NCBI RefSeq assembly: GCF_037201815.1
Contig: NZ_CP147407.1
Coordinates: 2,922,723 to 2,986,722 of the forward strand
Origin: Metabacillus sp. FJAT-52054
GTDB lineage: Bacteria > Bacillota > Bacilli > Bacillales > Bacillaceae
DNA: 64,000 nt
Reading direction: 5' to 3'
Shown here: piece by piece, positions 1 to 9,612 of the stretch
How positions within the stretch are numbered: position 1 is the stretch's first letter
Layout of the letters: each line of letters starts with the position of its first letter
Notes under the pieces: model-generated
The model's input: the letters and a program-made list of their open reading frames with translations, nothing else
What the model was told of the DNA's origin: nothing
Databases searched by the model: none
Made by a program: the position numbers and the translations under genes

Positions 1-841
1 GATTCTCGATTTTTAGATCCTTTTCCATTGCAGCTACAGTGTCATCAATGTATCCTAGTTCATCAACAAGCTTTTTTTCTTTCGCCTGGCGTCCGTCATA
101 GATGCGTCCGTCCGCGATTTTTTTTACATCTTCACGAGTCATTTTCCGGCCTTCAGAAATAACATCCACAAATCCTTCGTAGGCGTTGTTTACCATACCT
201 TGAAGGATATTGCGCTCTTCTTTTGTCATATCACGCGATGGAGACATAATGTCCTTATATGGACCGCTTTTAATCGTTTCGAACTTCACGCCATATTGCT
301 TCGCGAGCTCACCATAGTTTACACCTTCCATAATGACTCCAAGTGACCCGGTAAGCGTATCAGGAGCAGCGAAAACTTTATCTGCTGCCGTTGAAATATA
401 GTAGCCTCCTGAAGCAGCCGTTGTTCCCATGGACACATATAGCGGTTTTTTCGTTTTCTTTTTTAATTCCATTAAATGCTTATGTATTTCTGCACTCTCA
501 ACTACTCCGCCGCCAGGAGAATTCACTTTCAGTATAACTCCCTGAACGGAATCATCCTTTTGAACCTCTTCAATTTTTTTCAGAAACTCCTGATGATTGT
601 ATCCAGAGCTTTGAAAATAAGAAGCCGACTCTCCCGTATCCTGAATAACCCCATCTACTTCCAGGACAGCAATTCTATTTTCTGCAGAACCCTCCTGAAT
701 GATTTCTTCATCGAATTCTGAATCATTCATTGCAAACATTTCATTTGCAGCGCTTTGGAACGTCGTAACCGTATTGAAGATTGCTGAAACGATCACTAAT
801 ACAAGGGCGATGCCTAACGCAGCCCACCTTTTTCCATTCAT
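1..841 (-). CDS. sppA: Signal peptide peptidase SppA (3' end cut by window edge)
   Basis: Membrane serine protease that degrades signal-peptide remnants; in B. subtilis SppA (YteI) is also linked to lantibiotic resistance. Reading the complement from ATG at 841 gives an N-terminal hydrophobic anchor (about residues 6-22), then a ClpP/crotonase-like S49 peptidase fold. The [13 protein letters not shown] segment carries the expected Ser nucleophile, and the [13 protein letters not shown] segment carries the general-base Lys. The start follows a GGAGG site 7 nt upstream. About 280 codons are present before the window ends; the family runs to about 335, so only the C-terminus is missing. It is divergent from the NAD kinase gene, as in B. 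subtilis. Confidence 0.93.
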   Translation of the reverse strand, partial: MNGKRWAALGIALVLVIVSAIFNTVTTFQSAANEMFAMNDSEFDEEIIQEGSAENRIAVLEVDGVIQDTGESASYFQSSGYNHQEFLKKIEEVQKDDSVQGVILKVNSPGGGVVESAEIHKHLMELKKKTKKPLYVSMGTTAASGGYYISTAADKVFAAPDTLTGSLGVIMEGVNYGELAKQYGVKFETIKSGPYKDIMSPSRDMTKEERNILQGMVNNAYEGFVDVISEGRKMTREDVKKIADGRIYDGRQAKEKKLVDELGYIDDTVAAMEKDLKIEN

Positions 842-1014
842 TCCATATCCTCCTTCAGTTTCATTTACTTTCATTTCTATCGTCAAAAATGTTCCCTGGT
901 ATCAGTAAAAAAGAACATGACTTAAGGGATAAATGGTAAAATAAACAACATAACACATTGTATCATAATTTTACTCTTCAAGGATAACATTTCCATTTCA
1001 AAGGAGGATGTACC

Positions 1015-1815
1015 ATGACCAATCGCCGCAATGTATTTTTTTATTATCGGAACTCGGATGATATAGGTGCCAAAGTAGAATCATTGACGAAGCTTGCTGA
1101 AAAATACGGGTTTACGGTTGTATCTCATTCAAAGGATGCAAACATTATTGCAAGCATCGGAGGAGACGGTACATTCCTGCAGGCTGTCAGGAAAACAAAT
1201 TTTAGAGATGACTGCCTGTATGTAGGAATCAGCACAAAAGGGTCCGCCAGCGTTTATTGCGATTTTGTACTGGATGATACAGAAAAAATTATTGAAGCGA
1301 TTACGACGGAGCAGGTTGAAGTCCGGAAATACCCTGTTATCGATGTAAAAATTGATGAATCCGCTTCTTTTAAATGCTTAAATGAATGCACCATCCGATC
1401 AGGGATTATTAAAACATTTGTCATCGACGTGCATATTGATGAAATTCACTTTGAAACGTTCCGCGGAGATGGAATGATCATTTCTACACCAACGGGAAGT
1501 ACAGCTTACAGCAAATCTGTGAACGGGGCTGTCATTGATCCGCTTCTGCCTTGTTTCCAAGTAAGCGAGCTTGCTTCTCTAAACAATAACCGATATCGAA
1601 CATTAGGTTCTTCTTTTGTATTAAGCGGCAGCAGAAGATTAAGATTAGAGGTAGCTCAAGATGGAAATGACTATCCGGTAATCGGGATGGATAATGAAGC
1701 ACTGAGCATCCGCAGCGTGCAGCAGATTGAAGTGACATTAAGCCCTTCTATCATTAAAACGGTAAAATTGAAGGACAACTCCTTCTGGGAAAAAGTGAAA
1801 CGCAGCTTTTTGTAA
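1015..1815 (+). CDS. nadK: NAD kinase, second Bacillus paralogue type
   Basis: Phosphorylates NAD to NADP in the cytoplasm. The 266-residue product has the family GGDGT motif (residues 49-53), the NE pair (123-124) and TPTGSTAY (158-165), which together form the ATP/NAD site. The ATG follows AAAGGAGGATG at good spacing. B. subtilis has two NAD kinases, and the one next to sppA and ytcJ is PpnKB (YtdI); synteny assigns this gene to that type. It is monocistronic, closed by a strong terminator, and convergent with the amidohydrolase gene. Nothing is degenerate. Confidence 0.95.
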   Translation: MTNRRNVFFYYRNSDDIGAKVESLTKLAEKYGFTVVSHSKDANIIASIGGDGTFLQAVRKTNFRDDCLYVGISTKGSASVYCDFVLDDTEKIIEAITTEQVEVRKYPVIDVKIDESASFKCLNECTIRSGIIKTFVIDVHIDEIHFETFRGDGMIISTPTGSTAYSKSVNGAVIDPLLPCFQVSELASLNNNRYRTLGSSFVLSGSRRLRLEVAQDGNDYPVIGMDNEALSIRSVQQIEVTLSPSIIKTVKLKDNSFWEKVKRSFL

Positions 1816-1823
1816 GCAATAGC

Positions 1824-1859
1824 AAGGCCGTCCCCTGATTGGGGGCGGCCTTTGTTCTT
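1824..1859 (+). terminator. Rho-independent terminator after nadK
   Basis: GGCCGTCCCC and GGGGGCGGCC pair around a TGATT loop (one G-T pair), followed by TTTGTTCTT. It lies 9 nt past the nadK stop. Confidence 0.85.
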
Positions 1860-1903
1860 GATTCAGAGCCAGTTAAGAGAACATATCTGAGCAGATCCTG
1901 GAT

Positions 1904-3502
1904 TCAGAAATCTGCCTTTTCATAAACAACCTTTCCTTCTGCGACTGTCATTGCCACCTTCGTTTTGAGGAGCTCATCCGGATCTTCCATTGTAAAGGGA
2001 TTGCAATCGAGAATGGTAAAATCTGCGTCAAACCCGGGCTGAATTTTTCCTCTTTCGTGTTCCTTATGGATTGCCGCTGCACTGCCTATTGTATAAAGCT
2101 TAATTGCTTCATACGTGGAAAGTGCTTCTTTCATGAAGTATCCCGGCTCCTCTGGTGTATGGATGCTTTTCCTTGTTACAGCTGCATGAATCCCTAAGAG
2201 CGGATCAATCGGTTCAATCGGTGCGTCTGATCCCCCGGCACATGGGATTCCACGGTCTATAAGAGTTTTCCAGGCGAAGGATGTTTTTACCCTTTCTTCT
2301 CCAAGCCTCTCGATAATCCAAGGGAAATCACTGGCTGTAAATCTTGGCTGGATATCAAGGATGATCGGCATATTCTGCAGCCGTTCGATGAGATCAGGCC
2401 GGAGAATTTGTGCATGAATGAAACGGTCTCTCTTTCCAATGGCGGGAGGATGCAATTCGACTGCATTCAGAGCCATCTCAAATGCTTGATCTCCAATTAC
2501 ATGGATGGCAATTTCCCTATTATAGGATCTTGCTTTTACTATTAGTTCATTCAATTCTTTTTGAGTATGGACGGCAACTCCCTTTACATGGGGATCATCC
2601 GAATACGGCTCGCTTAATAGCGCTGTCCTGCCGCCAAGTGCTCCATCTGCAAAGATTTTCATAGCCCCATATTCAATAAATCTTTGATCCTCTATGCGGT
2701 TCTGCTCAAACTCGTCTATTACAAGGTGATGGATAAGCAGGTGTGCCTTAAACGGCATGTCTTCGGACAGCACTTCATTATAGGCATCAATCGGAAGCTG
2801 CATGGCTCCGTAATAGGACAAGTCCTCGGAATGCCCCCCGGTTAAACCATACGTGAAGCAGTCCTGAACAGCTTTGCTGAGCGCCTTTTTCAGGTATTCC
2901 TTTGAAACAGGAGGAATCGTTTCAAACAATACGATATCCTGGGCTCTGTCCATCAAAAATCCAGAAAGTGAACCGTCCTCCCTGCGGCCAATAATTCCGC
3001 CTGCCGGATCCGCCGTTTCTTCCTCAATTCCTGCAAGCCTTAGTGCAGCTGAATTTGCTAAAATAGCGTGCCGGCATATCCTTTTTAAGACAATTGGATG
3101 CTCTGCGGACATTTCATCAAGAACCGCCCGGTCAAACATCCATCCTTCGCCCAGCTGATTTTCATTCCACCCTTCACCGATCACCCATTCTCCCGGCGCA
3201 GTTTCTGCAATTTTCCCTGCAAGTGCTGCTTTAATGGCTTCGTGGCTTTCCATATCAGAAAAATCAAGCCTCATCAATTTCTCACCATGACCTATTAAAT
3301 GGAGGTGACTGTCCACAAAGCCAGGAAACACGGTTTTTCCTTTTAGATATATTTCTTCATCAATGGTATCCCCATATGCAGCTCTAATTGCTTTCTCATC
3401 GCCTGCTGCCTCAATTTTATTTCCTGCTGTATAGATGGCCTCTACCTGTTTGTTTTCGCCTTCCATTGTATAGATCGTGCCGCCGTGCCATAACGTTCCC
3501 AT
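1904..3502 (-). CDS. ytcJ: YtcJ-family metal-dependent amidohydrolase
   Basis: Amidohydrolase_3 protein of 532 residues with a TIM-barrel metallohydrolase fold; the physiological substrate is unknown (family members hydrolyse amides or formamides). VDSHLH (residues 63-68) supplies the first metal ligands, HVIGDQA lies mid-protein, and GGSDAPIEPIDP carries the C-terminal metal-binding Asp. The first 55 residues form the small beta-sandwich typical of the superfamily. ATG at 3502 is preceded by GAGG. The upstream synthetase gene is separated by a terminator, so this gene probably has its own promoter, which I could not identify. Confidence 0.88.
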   Translation of the reverse strand: MGTLWHGGTIYTMEGENKQVEAIYTAGNKIEAAGDEKAIRAAYGDTIDEEIYLKGKTVFPGFVDSHLHLIGHGEKLMRLDFSDMESHEAIKAALAGKIAETAPGEWVIGEGWNENQLGEGWMFDRAVLDEMSAEHPIVLKRICRHAILANSAALRLAGIEEETADPAGGIIGRREDGSLSGFLMDRAQDIVLFETIPPVSKEYLKKALSKAVQDCFTYGLTGGHSEDLSYYGAMQLPIDAYNEVLSEDMPFKAHLLIHHLVIDEFEQNRIEDQRFIEYGAMKIFADGALGGRTALLSEPYSDDPHVKGVAVHTQKELNELIVKARSYNREIAIHVIGDQAFEMALNAVELHPPAIGKRDRFIHAQILRPDLIERLQNMPIILDIQPRFTASDFPWIIERLGEERVKTSFAWKTLIDRGIPCAGGSDAPIEPIDPLLGIHAAVTRKSIHTPEEPGYFMKEALSTYEAIKLYTIGSAAAIHKEHERGKIQPGFDADFTILDCNPFTMEDPDELLKTKVAMTVAEGKVVYEKADF

Positions 3503-3561
3503 GATTATCCTCTCTTTCTATGTATTTCATTGAAATATGGAAATTCTAGCATACCGCCGCC

Positions 3562-3590
3562 ATAAAGAAAACCAGGCGTCTGCCCGGCTC
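3562..3590 (-). terminator. Terminator after the acyl-CoA synthetase gene
   Basis: On the minus strand CCGGGC, loop AGAC and GCCTGG (one G-U pair) are followed by TTTTCTTT. It separates the synthetase gene from ytcJ. Confidence 0.75.
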
Positions 3591-3610
3591 CTTTATTTTA
3601 CCTATAAAAT

Positions 3611-5188
3611 TTAAACACTTTCTCTCATTTCCTCTTTTTGACGGAGCTCGACTCTCCGGATTTTTCCGGAAGCGGTTTTTGGCAGGTCTGTTACAAATTC
3701 TATTTTACGAGGATACTTATAAGGCGCTGTCAATTTCTTAACGTGCTCCTGCAGAACCTTCACAAGACCAGGATCTTCGGCATCTGCACCGTCACCGAGC
3801 ACTACATATGCCTTTACCACACTACCTCTAATTTCATCCGGACTCGCAACAACAGCACACTCTCTTACAAACGGATGTTTTATAAGCGCATCCTCCACTT
3901 CAAAGGGTCCTATCGTATAGCCCGAGCTGATGATAATATCATCAGAACGTCCTTCGAACCAGAAATAACCGTCCGCATCCATTCTTGCCCTGTCGCCTGT
4001 CAAGTAATAATCCCCTCTGAATTGCATAGCAGTCCTCTCCGCATCTTTGTAATATTCCTTAAAAAGGGCTGGAGTGGAGCGATGTACCGCAATGTCTCCT
4101 ACTTCATTTTCCTTGCAAACCTCACCGTTGCCGTTTATGATTGCTACCGTATTGCCGGGCGTAGGTTTTCCCATTGATCCCGCTTTAATTTCCATTCCCT
4201 TCATTACCCCGACCAGCAGCGTATTCTCGGTTTGTCCGTATCCATCGCGCACTTCAATTCCAAAGTGCTTCCTGAAAATGTCTATAACTTCCCTGTTCAA
4301 AGGCTCTCCTGCGGAAACCGCGCTGTGCAGGCTGGAAAGGTTGAAACGGGATAAATCCTGTTCTTTTGCCATCAGTCTATATTCTGTGGGAGTACAGCAT
4401 AAAACATTAATTTGCTGATCCTGAAGCAGCTGCAGATAGTGAGACGCTTCAAACTTACCATGGTAGATAAAGCCGGTTGCCCCCATTCCAAGTACGGATA
4501 AAAACGGACTCCAAATCCATTTTTGCCAGCCCGGTCCAGCTGTAGCCCAAACCTTGTCCTCTTTACGAATGGAGAGCCAGTTGGCAGCAGCCGTCCGAAG
4601 ATGTGCATACGCCCAACCATGTGTATGGATAACGCCTTTAGGATTGCCGGTCGTACCGGATGTATAAGAAAGAAAGGCAGTGCTGTCATTTTTGGTGTCT
4701 GCAAATTCTAATTCACCAGATTGCCTGCTCATCTCTTCCGTCAGCGAGCGCCAGCCAGGCTGAGGCTTTCCTATCACCCATTTAAGTAAATCTTGTGCTT
4801 CCTCTACTTCATTGGTTTGTTCTGTGAATTGCTCATAGCAGATGATCCCTTTTACTTCACCATGGGTAATTCTGTAGCGGAGATCCTTAGGTCTTAGCAA
4901 TTCAGAACTCGGAATGACAACTATTCCGGCTTTTAAAGCACCCATATAAACGGCATAGGCTTCCACAATACGCGGTGTCATGATTAGGAGCTTGTCCCCC
5001 TGGCGCAAACCCGCTTCTATTAAAGCGCTTCCAATTTTGTTTGCTTCCGTTATTAATTCGCCATATGTAAGTTCTTTGCGCTGAATCCCGTCTTCCCAAA
5101 TAAGTGCCGTTTTCCCGGCATCTGCAATTTTCTCTATTTCGCTAACCAAATTGTAATAATCAGGTGCAAGTAAGCTCTCCCGTTTCAT
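3611..5188 (-). CDS. AMP-forming acyl-CoA synthetase, YtcI/MbcS type
   Basis: ANL-superfamily enzyme that adenylates a carboxylic acid and transfers it to CoA. The 525-residue product shows the P-loop-like YTSGTTGNPKGVIH motif, a DGYGQTE A5-like motif, LTGDRAR, and the C-terminal PKTASGKIRRVELR segment with the catalytic and acetylatable Lys. In this genomic position B. subtilis has YtcI, and related MbcS enzymes activate medium or branched-chain acids; substrate is inferred only. An upstream in-frame ATG at 5209 exists, but the strong AGGGGGAG site lies inside that extension and sits 7 nt before ATG 5188, so I chose 5188. Confidence 0.88.
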   Translation of the reverse strand: MKRESLLAPDYYNLVSEIEKIADAGKTALIWEDGIQRKELTYGELITEANKIGSALIEAGLRQGDKLLIMTPRIVEAYAVYMGALKAGIVVIPSSELLRPKDLRYRITHGEVKGIICYEQFTEQTNEVEEAQDLLKWVIGKPQPGWRSLTEEMSRQSGELEFADTKNDSTAFLSYTSGTTGNPKGVIHTHGWAYAHLRTAAANWLSIRKEDKVWATAGPGWQKWIWSPFLSVLGMGATGFIYHGKFEASHYLQLLQDQQINVLCCTPTEYRLMAKEQDLSRFNLSSLHSAVSAGEPLNREVIDIFRKHFGIEVRDGYGQTENTLLVGVMKGMEIKAGSMGKPTPGNTVAIINGNGEVCKENEVGDIAVHRSTPALFKEYYKDAERTAMQFRGDYYLTGDRARMDADGYFWFEGRSDDIIISSGYTIGPFEVEDALIKHPFVRECAVVASPDEIRGSVVKAYVVLGDGADAEDPGLVKVLQEHVKKLTAPYKYPRKIEFVTDLPKTASGKIRRVELRQKEEMRESV

Positions 5189-5315
5189 ATCCTGACTCCC
5201 CCTTTGCATTCTTCTTTTTAATTATACAAAATTTTTATAAATTTTTGAATAATAACAATTTAATTAGCGCTAAAGGGGATGCTGTTCTTTAGGGGCTGAA
5301 TACATTTCAGAATTC

Positions 5316-5345
5316 AAAAAAAATAGAGCAGGGTTGCCCCTGCTC
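5316..5345 (-). terminator. Terminator after SASP gene
   Basis: Minus-strand GAGCAGGG, loop GCAA, CCCTGCTC, then TATTTTTTTT. Perfect 8-bp stem. Confidence 0.9.
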
Positions 5346-5365
5346 CTGTAGCCATGTTTTATTTA

Positions 5366-5569
5366 TTATTTTTTGTAACCGCCGCCCAAGTTTGATTGTG
5401 CGTAAGAAACGAGACGCTTAGTGATCTCTCCACCTACAGATCCGTTAGCGCGTGCAGTAGTTTCTGCTCCAAGGTTTACACCGAATTCAGAAGCGATTTC
5501 GTATTTCATTTGGTCGATCGCTTGTTGTGCGCCTGGAACTACTAGTTGGTTTTGTCTGCTTTGTGCCAT
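5366..5569 (-). CDS. Alpha/beta-type small acid-soluble spore protein (SASP)
   Basis: DNA-binding protein made in the forespore that coats and protects spore DNA and is degraded by Gpr at germination. The 67-residue sequence has the family hallmarks: [18 protein letters not shown] with the GPR cleavage region (EIASEFGV), and [16 protein letters not shown] near the C-terminus. A very strong AAGGAGGTGAGA ribosome site precedes ATG 5569, as expected for an abundant protein. It is monocistronic between a candidate SigG promoter and a perfect terminator. The position next to thiI matches B. subtilis sspA, but I leave the symbol open because this family has many paralogues. Confidence 0.96.
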   Translation of the reverse strand: MAQSRQNQLVVPGAQQAIDQMKYEIASEFGVNLGAETTARANGSVGGEITKRLVSYAQSNLGGGYKK

Positions 5570-5592
5570 GTGTTCTCACCTCCTTGTGAATA

Positions 5593-5623
5593 TAGAGTGT
5601 GTAATAACACATGTCTTCATTCT
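5593..5623 (-). promoter_or_regulatory. Candidate SigG promoter for the SASP gene
   Basis: Minus-strand AGAATG (consensus TGMATR, 5/6), 18-nt spacer, CACTCTA (consensus CATWMTA, 5/7), about 25 nt before the start codon. The match is imperfect; support comes mainly from the gene being a SASP. Confidence 0.4.
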
Positions 5624-5671
5624 TCAAATCTTTCTGGTAATTGTTACTAACAATTTCCCTGATTTAAAGGT

Positions 5672-6883
5672 TCAGAGCAGACTGTCCAAACTTTTGTCAG
5701 CGGCATCCTTTTTATCCGTAAAATCAATGGTTACGGTGTGATCGACCGCTTCCTGTGTCAAGCTGTCAAAGTCTACAAAACTTTCGTATCGGTTGGCTTT
5801 ATCAAGCTTCGGTCTAGTTTTTGGCGCTGCCGGAGTAAATATTGTACAGCAATCTTCATATGGACGAATGGAAATATCGTGTGTCCCGATCTCTTTAGCA
5901 ATCTTGATAATTTCCGGTTTATCAAATGAAACGAGCGGTCTGATGACCGGTGTCGCTGTTACATCATTAATAGCAAACAGACTTTCAAGCGTTTGGCTTG
6001 CCACTTGTCCTAAGCTCTCACCTGTAACAATTGCAAGCCCTCCATTTTTAATCCGGAGCTGATCCGTAATTCGCAGCATCATTCTTCTTGTAGAAGTCAT
6101 CGTATAGTTTTCAGGCACCTGCTGTTGAATCTGTTCCTGAATCGCTGTGAAAGGAACGATATGAAGCTTCATTTTCCCTCCATAATTGGAAAGCTGTTCG
6201 ACGAGGTCAATGACTTTTTGTTTCGCTCTTTCACTTGTATAAGGGGGACTGAAAAAATGGACAGCCTCCAATTCAACCCCTTTTTTCATCGTCATATAAG
6301 CAGCAACAGGGCTATCCAATCCTCCTGAAAGCATAAGCATCGCTTTCCCGCTGATTCCCGCAGGCAGGCCTCCCGGACCGAACGTATCCTGAAACATAAT
6401 GTATGTTCCTTCTGTACGAACTTCTACTTTAATCTCATGATCGGGCTTCCGTACATTTACGGTGAGCTCTTCAGTATTTGAAAGAATATGTCCTCCAAGA
6501 ATGCCGTTCATCTCGTCAGATGGCACAGCAAAGGTCTTATCCGCTCTCCTTGCACTGATCTTAAAGGTGTCACCGGGCTGGTATACAGAATTGATAGCTT
6601 CCAAAGCTGTCTTTTTAATTTCTTCAACATCACTCTCGCACTTCGCTGCAAGGCTAAAAGAATGAATACCAAAAATACCTGTCAGTCTTTTCGAAATTTC
6701 CTGATGAGGCTCCCCGTTTAGCTGAATGTAGATCCGGTCCCGGTTTGACTGAAATCGGATAGCAGGAAAGTCTTTTAATACTTCTTTTATATTTCTTCTA
6801 AGTCTTTCAACAAATTTGCTGCGGTTTTTCCCTTTAGTGGAAATCTCCCCGAACCGTACGAGTATATGTTCAAATCGCATCAT
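5672..6883 (-). CDS. thiI: tRNA 4-thiouridine sulfurtransferase ThiI
   Basis: Transfers sulfur from the IscS-type desulfurase to U8 of tRNAs. The 403-residue product has an N-terminal ferredoxin-like region, a THUMP domain (about 60-165), and a PP-loop ATPase with SGGLDSP at residues 186-192. It lacks the C-terminal rhodanese domain of E. coli ThiI, as is normal for Bacillus, where the partner desulfurase supplies the sulfur directly. It follows the desulfurase gene by 1 nt. Two ATGs are adjacent (6883 and 6880), and the AGAGG site fits the second slightly better. Confidence 0.95.
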   Translation of the reverse strand: MMRFEHILVRFGEISTKGKNRSKFVERLRRNIKEVLKDFPAIRFQSNRDRIYIQLNGEPHQEISKRLTGIFGIHSFSLAAKCESDVEEIKKTALEAINSVYQPGDTFKISARRADKTFAVPSDEMNGILGGHILSNTEELTVNVRKPDHEIKVEVRTEGTYIMFQDTFGPGGLPAGISGKAMLMLSGGLDSPVAAYMTMKKGVELEAVHFFSPPYTSERAKQKVIDLVEQLSNYGGKMKLHIVPFTAIQEQIQQQVPENYTMTSTRRMMLRITDQLRIKNGGLAIVTGESLGQVASQTLESLFAINDVTATPVIRPLVSFDKPEIIKIAKEIGTHDISIRPYEDCCTIFTPAAPKTRPKLDKANRYESFVDFDSLTQEAVDHTVTIDFTDKKDAADKSLDSLL

Positions 6884-6884
6884 T

Positions 6885-8030
6885 CTACCTCTTCATTTTC
6901 ATAATATGCTTAATGGCCTGCTCGAGAGCTGTAAACATGGTTTCCAGCTGTGAACGGTCTGTATGGATATCCAGGCTGATTCTAATTCCGCTTTCAGCTT
7001 CTTCTTTGCTTTTGCCCATCGCCAGAAGGGTTTTGCTCGGTAAACTCTTTTTAGAAGAACATGCAGATGTGGTCGATACATAAATCCCGCTCTCCTCCAG
7101 CCTATGAACGAGAACTTCGGATTTAATCCCTGGAACAGAGAAGTGAATGATGTGCGGAGCTGAATGACCTTTAGTGGTATTCAGTACAACACCTTCCATT
7201 GTGCTCAGCCTTTTCATAACCTGCATTTTCGTTTCTTCAAGAGCCTTTCCCAACCGAGCATAGTCCTCCTTAGCCATTCGAAGCGCTTTTGCTGCGGCCG
7301 CAATTCCGGGTACGTTTTCCGTACCGGACCGATAGTGATTTTCCTGTTCGCCTCCCGAAAGAAGCGGTGTTAGACGGATGCCTTTTCTTACATATAATAT
7401 TCCAGTACCTTTAAGACCATGGAACTTATGGGCTGAAAGGGAACATAAATCAATACCTGCCCCTTTCAGATCCAGAGGAATCTTTGCCGCTCCCTGAACA
7501 TGGTCCGTATGGAATGAAATGTTAGGATACTCTTCAAGTAACGCTCCAATTTCTTCAATTGGCTGGATGGTTCCTACTTCGTTATTAACGTGCATGACAG
7601 ATACTAAAATCGTATCTTCCCTTATTTCGTTTTCTAATTGCGAGGGGCTGACTCTTCCTTCTTCATTAACGGCAAGGATTGTCAAATCAAAGCCGAAATC
7701 CTTTTCCAGCTGCAAACAGGCTTCCATTACAGATGGATGCTCAACAGCAGATACAATAATATGCTTGCCTCTATGCATTTTCATAAAAGCCGTACCTTTA
7801 ATGGCGAGATTATTGGCTTCCGTTCCTCCTGAGGTAAACACGATTTCATCTTCTTCAGCGCCAAGGAGATTCGCTGTCTGCTTTCGTGCCTGCCTCATAA
7901 GATTTTCAGCCATGCTCCCCATTTTATGAAGAGATGAAGGGTTGCCGAAAAAATCATTGGTGACTTGTATATAGGATGCCAGAACCTCTGGATATGGTTT
8001 TGTTGTGGCACTGTTGTCTAAATATAGCAT
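6885..8030 (-). CDS. Cysteine desulfurase (NifZ/IscS type, ThiI partner)
   Basis: PLP enzyme that takes sulfur from cysteine and hands it to ThiI. In the 381-residue product SAHKFHG carries the PLP Lys (202), AVEHPSV the substrate-side His, and TSACSSKK the catalytic Cys (324). The ORF can be extended upstream to 8060, but the GGAGG site 7 nt before ATG 8030 decides for MLYLDNSATT, the usual family N-terminus. It is coupled to thiI with a 1-nt gap, forming the thiI/nifZ pair for tRNA thiolation as in B. subtilis. Confidence 0.94.
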   Translation of the reverse strand: MLYLDNSATTKPYPEVLASYIQVTNDFFGNPSSLHKMGSMAENLMRQARKQTANLLGAEEDEIVFTSGGTEANNLAIKGTAFMKMHRGKHIIVSAVEHPSVMEACLQLEKDFGFDLTILAVNEEGRVSPSQLENEIREDTILVSVMHVNNEVGTIQPIEEIGALLEEYPNISFHTDHVQGAAKIPLDLKGAGIDLCSLSAHKFHGLKGTGILYVRKGIRLTPLLSGGEQENHYRSGTENVPGIAAAAKALRMAKEDYARLGKALEETKMQVMKRLSTMEGVVLNTTKGHSAPHIIHFSVPGIKSEVLVHRLEESGIYVSTTSACSSKKSLPSKTLLAMGKSKEEAESGIRISLDIHTDRSQLETMFTALEQAIKHIMKMKR

Positions 8031-8111
8031 TTTCATTCCTCCATGGATAAATGCACACATCGTAATATGTTATCATATAGGGCGGAATATTGAAATGGAG
8101 AAATCTATTCG

Positions 8112-8139
8112 TTGACGAGTTAAATTTTTTGAATATAAT
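8112..8139 (+). promoter_or_regulatory. SigA promoter of brnQ
   Basis: TTGACG, 16-nt spacer, TATAAT. It lies about 90 nt upstream of the brnQ start, leaving a short leader. Confidence 0.75.
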
Positions 8140-8229
8140 TAAAATTAAAACAGTTGAACAATTCGACATTTTTCATAAAGCTGTGGTAATATCTTACCGG
8201 TATGTATTGTCAGAGTCAGGAGGCTTATC

Positions 8230-9573
8230 ATGAAACAAGGTTTATCAACTAAAGAAACGTTTGTCGTTGGACTAATGCTGTTTGCCTTATTTTTCGGAGG
8301 CGGAAACATGATTTTCCCCCCGTCGCTAGGACAAGCAGCAGGCACAAACGTATGGATTGCCATAGCCGGATTCCTTATAACAGGTGTGGGGCTGCCATTG
8401 CTTGGAGTGATTGCGATTGGTTTAACAGGCTCTGATGTCCAAACATTAGGGAGCCGGATTCATCCCGTTTTCGGAATCGTCTTTACCATTGTTCTCTATT
8501 TAGCAATTGGTCCGCTATTCGGCATTCCTAGAACAGGAACCGTCGCCTATGAAATAGGCGTTACACCATTTCTTCCAGAGGGAATGGCTAAAAACGGAAT
8601 GTCCTTATTCATTTACACCCTGCTATTTTTCGGTGTAACGTACTGGCTTTCACTAAATCCAAGCAAGCTTGTAGACAGAATTGGAAAGCTCTTAACCCCT
8701 GCTTTACTGGCAATTCTCACATTGCTTGCCATTAAAACATTTGCTACGCCGATGGGAGCTGCAAAAGCCCCGCAGCCTGCTTATCAGGATAGTCCATTTT
8801 TCAAAGGATTTTTAGAGGGTTACTTAACGATGGACACACTTGCCGCACTTGTATTCGGGATCGTTGTCATTAACGCTGTTCGGGACAAGGGAATAACGAA
8901 CAGCAAATCCATTACAAAGGTTTGCATACAGTCAGGCCTCATTGCAGCTGCCGGATTGGCACTGGTTTATCTTTCTCTTGCCTACATGGGAGCAACAAGC
9001 GTCGACGCCGTCGGGCTTCAAAGCAATGGAGGACTCATATTATCCAAATCAGCCAATGTCCTCTTTGGTTCATTAGGAAACATTGTCCTCACACTTGCGA
9101 TTACATTTGCATGTCTAACAACCAGCGTTGGACTTGTATCAGCTTGCGGGCAATATTTTTCGAAAATTCTACCAAAGGTTTCGTACAGTGTTATTATTCT
9201 CATACTGACCATTTTCTCTACAGTTATAGCGAACTTTGGCCTAACACAGCTCATTGCATTTTCGGTACCTCTTCTGACAGCGATTTATCCGCTTGCCATC
9301 GTTCTGATTTTGCTGTCACTCATTGACAAGATCTTTAACAGGGCTCCGGAAGTATACGCTGTTAGCCTGTTCTTAACAGGAATCATCAGTATCGCCGACG
9401 GTTTAAAAGCAGCAAAAATACAATTGGGTTCTCTCTATGAGCTTTTCGATGCCTTTGTTCCATTATTCTCACTAGGCATCGGATGGGTTGTACCCGCTAT
9501 AACCGGTGCCCTTATCGGATATGTAATTGCTCTTATCCGCAGGCCAAATCTTAAAACAAAAGAGAGTCATTAA
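8230..9573 (+). CDS. brnQ: Branched-chain amino acid:cation symporter (BraB/BrnQ)
   Basis: LIVCS-family carrier importing Leu, Ile and Val with Na+ or H+. The 447-residue protein is almost wholly hydrophobic with about 12 membrane segments. It begins with the family signature LFALFFGGGNMIFPP and has the conserved ITFACLTTSVGL segment in the middle. AGGAGG precedes the ATG. B. subtilis has braB at the same place, between the desulfurase and ezrA. It is monocistronic, with a consensus promoter upstream and a palindromic terminator directly at its stop codon. Confidence 0.94.
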   Translation: MKQGLSTKETFVVGLMLFALFFGGGNMIFPPSLGQAAGTNVWIAIAGFLITGVGLPLLGVIAIGLTGSDVQTLGSRIHPVFGIVFTIVLYLAIGPLFGIPRTGTVAYEIGVTPFLPEGMAKNGMSLFIYTLLFFGVTYWLSLNPSKLVDRIGKLLTPALLAILTLLAIKTFATPMGAAKAPQPAYQDSPFFKGFLEGYLTMDTLAALVFGIVVINAVRDKGITNSKSITKVCIQSGLIAAAGLALVYLSLAYMGATSVDAVGLQSNGGLILSKSANVLFGSLGNIVLTLAITFACLTTSVGLVSACGQYFSKILPKVSYSVIILILTIFSTVIANFGLTQLIAFSVPLLTAIYPLAIVLILLSLIDKIFNRAPEVYAVSLFLTGIISIADGLKAAKIQLGSLYELFDAFVPLFSLGIGWVVPAITGALIGYVIALIRRPNLKTKESH

Positions 9574-9606
9574 AAAAGGACAGATCCAATGGATCTGTCC
9601 TTTTTT
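9573..9606. terminator. Bidirectional terminator between brnQ and ezrA
   Basis: A-run, GGACAGATCC, loop AAT, GGATCTGTCC, T-run. A perfect 10-bp stem with A and T tracts on both sides serves both convergent genes. Confidence 0.93.
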
Positions 9607-9612
9607 CCGTCT

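Noticed and set aside
3638..4177. 179-codon plus-strand frame antisense to the acyl-CoA synthetase gene
   Set aside because: No ribosome site, low-complexity and Cys/Arg-odd composition, and the opposite frame encodes a complete enzyme with all motifs.
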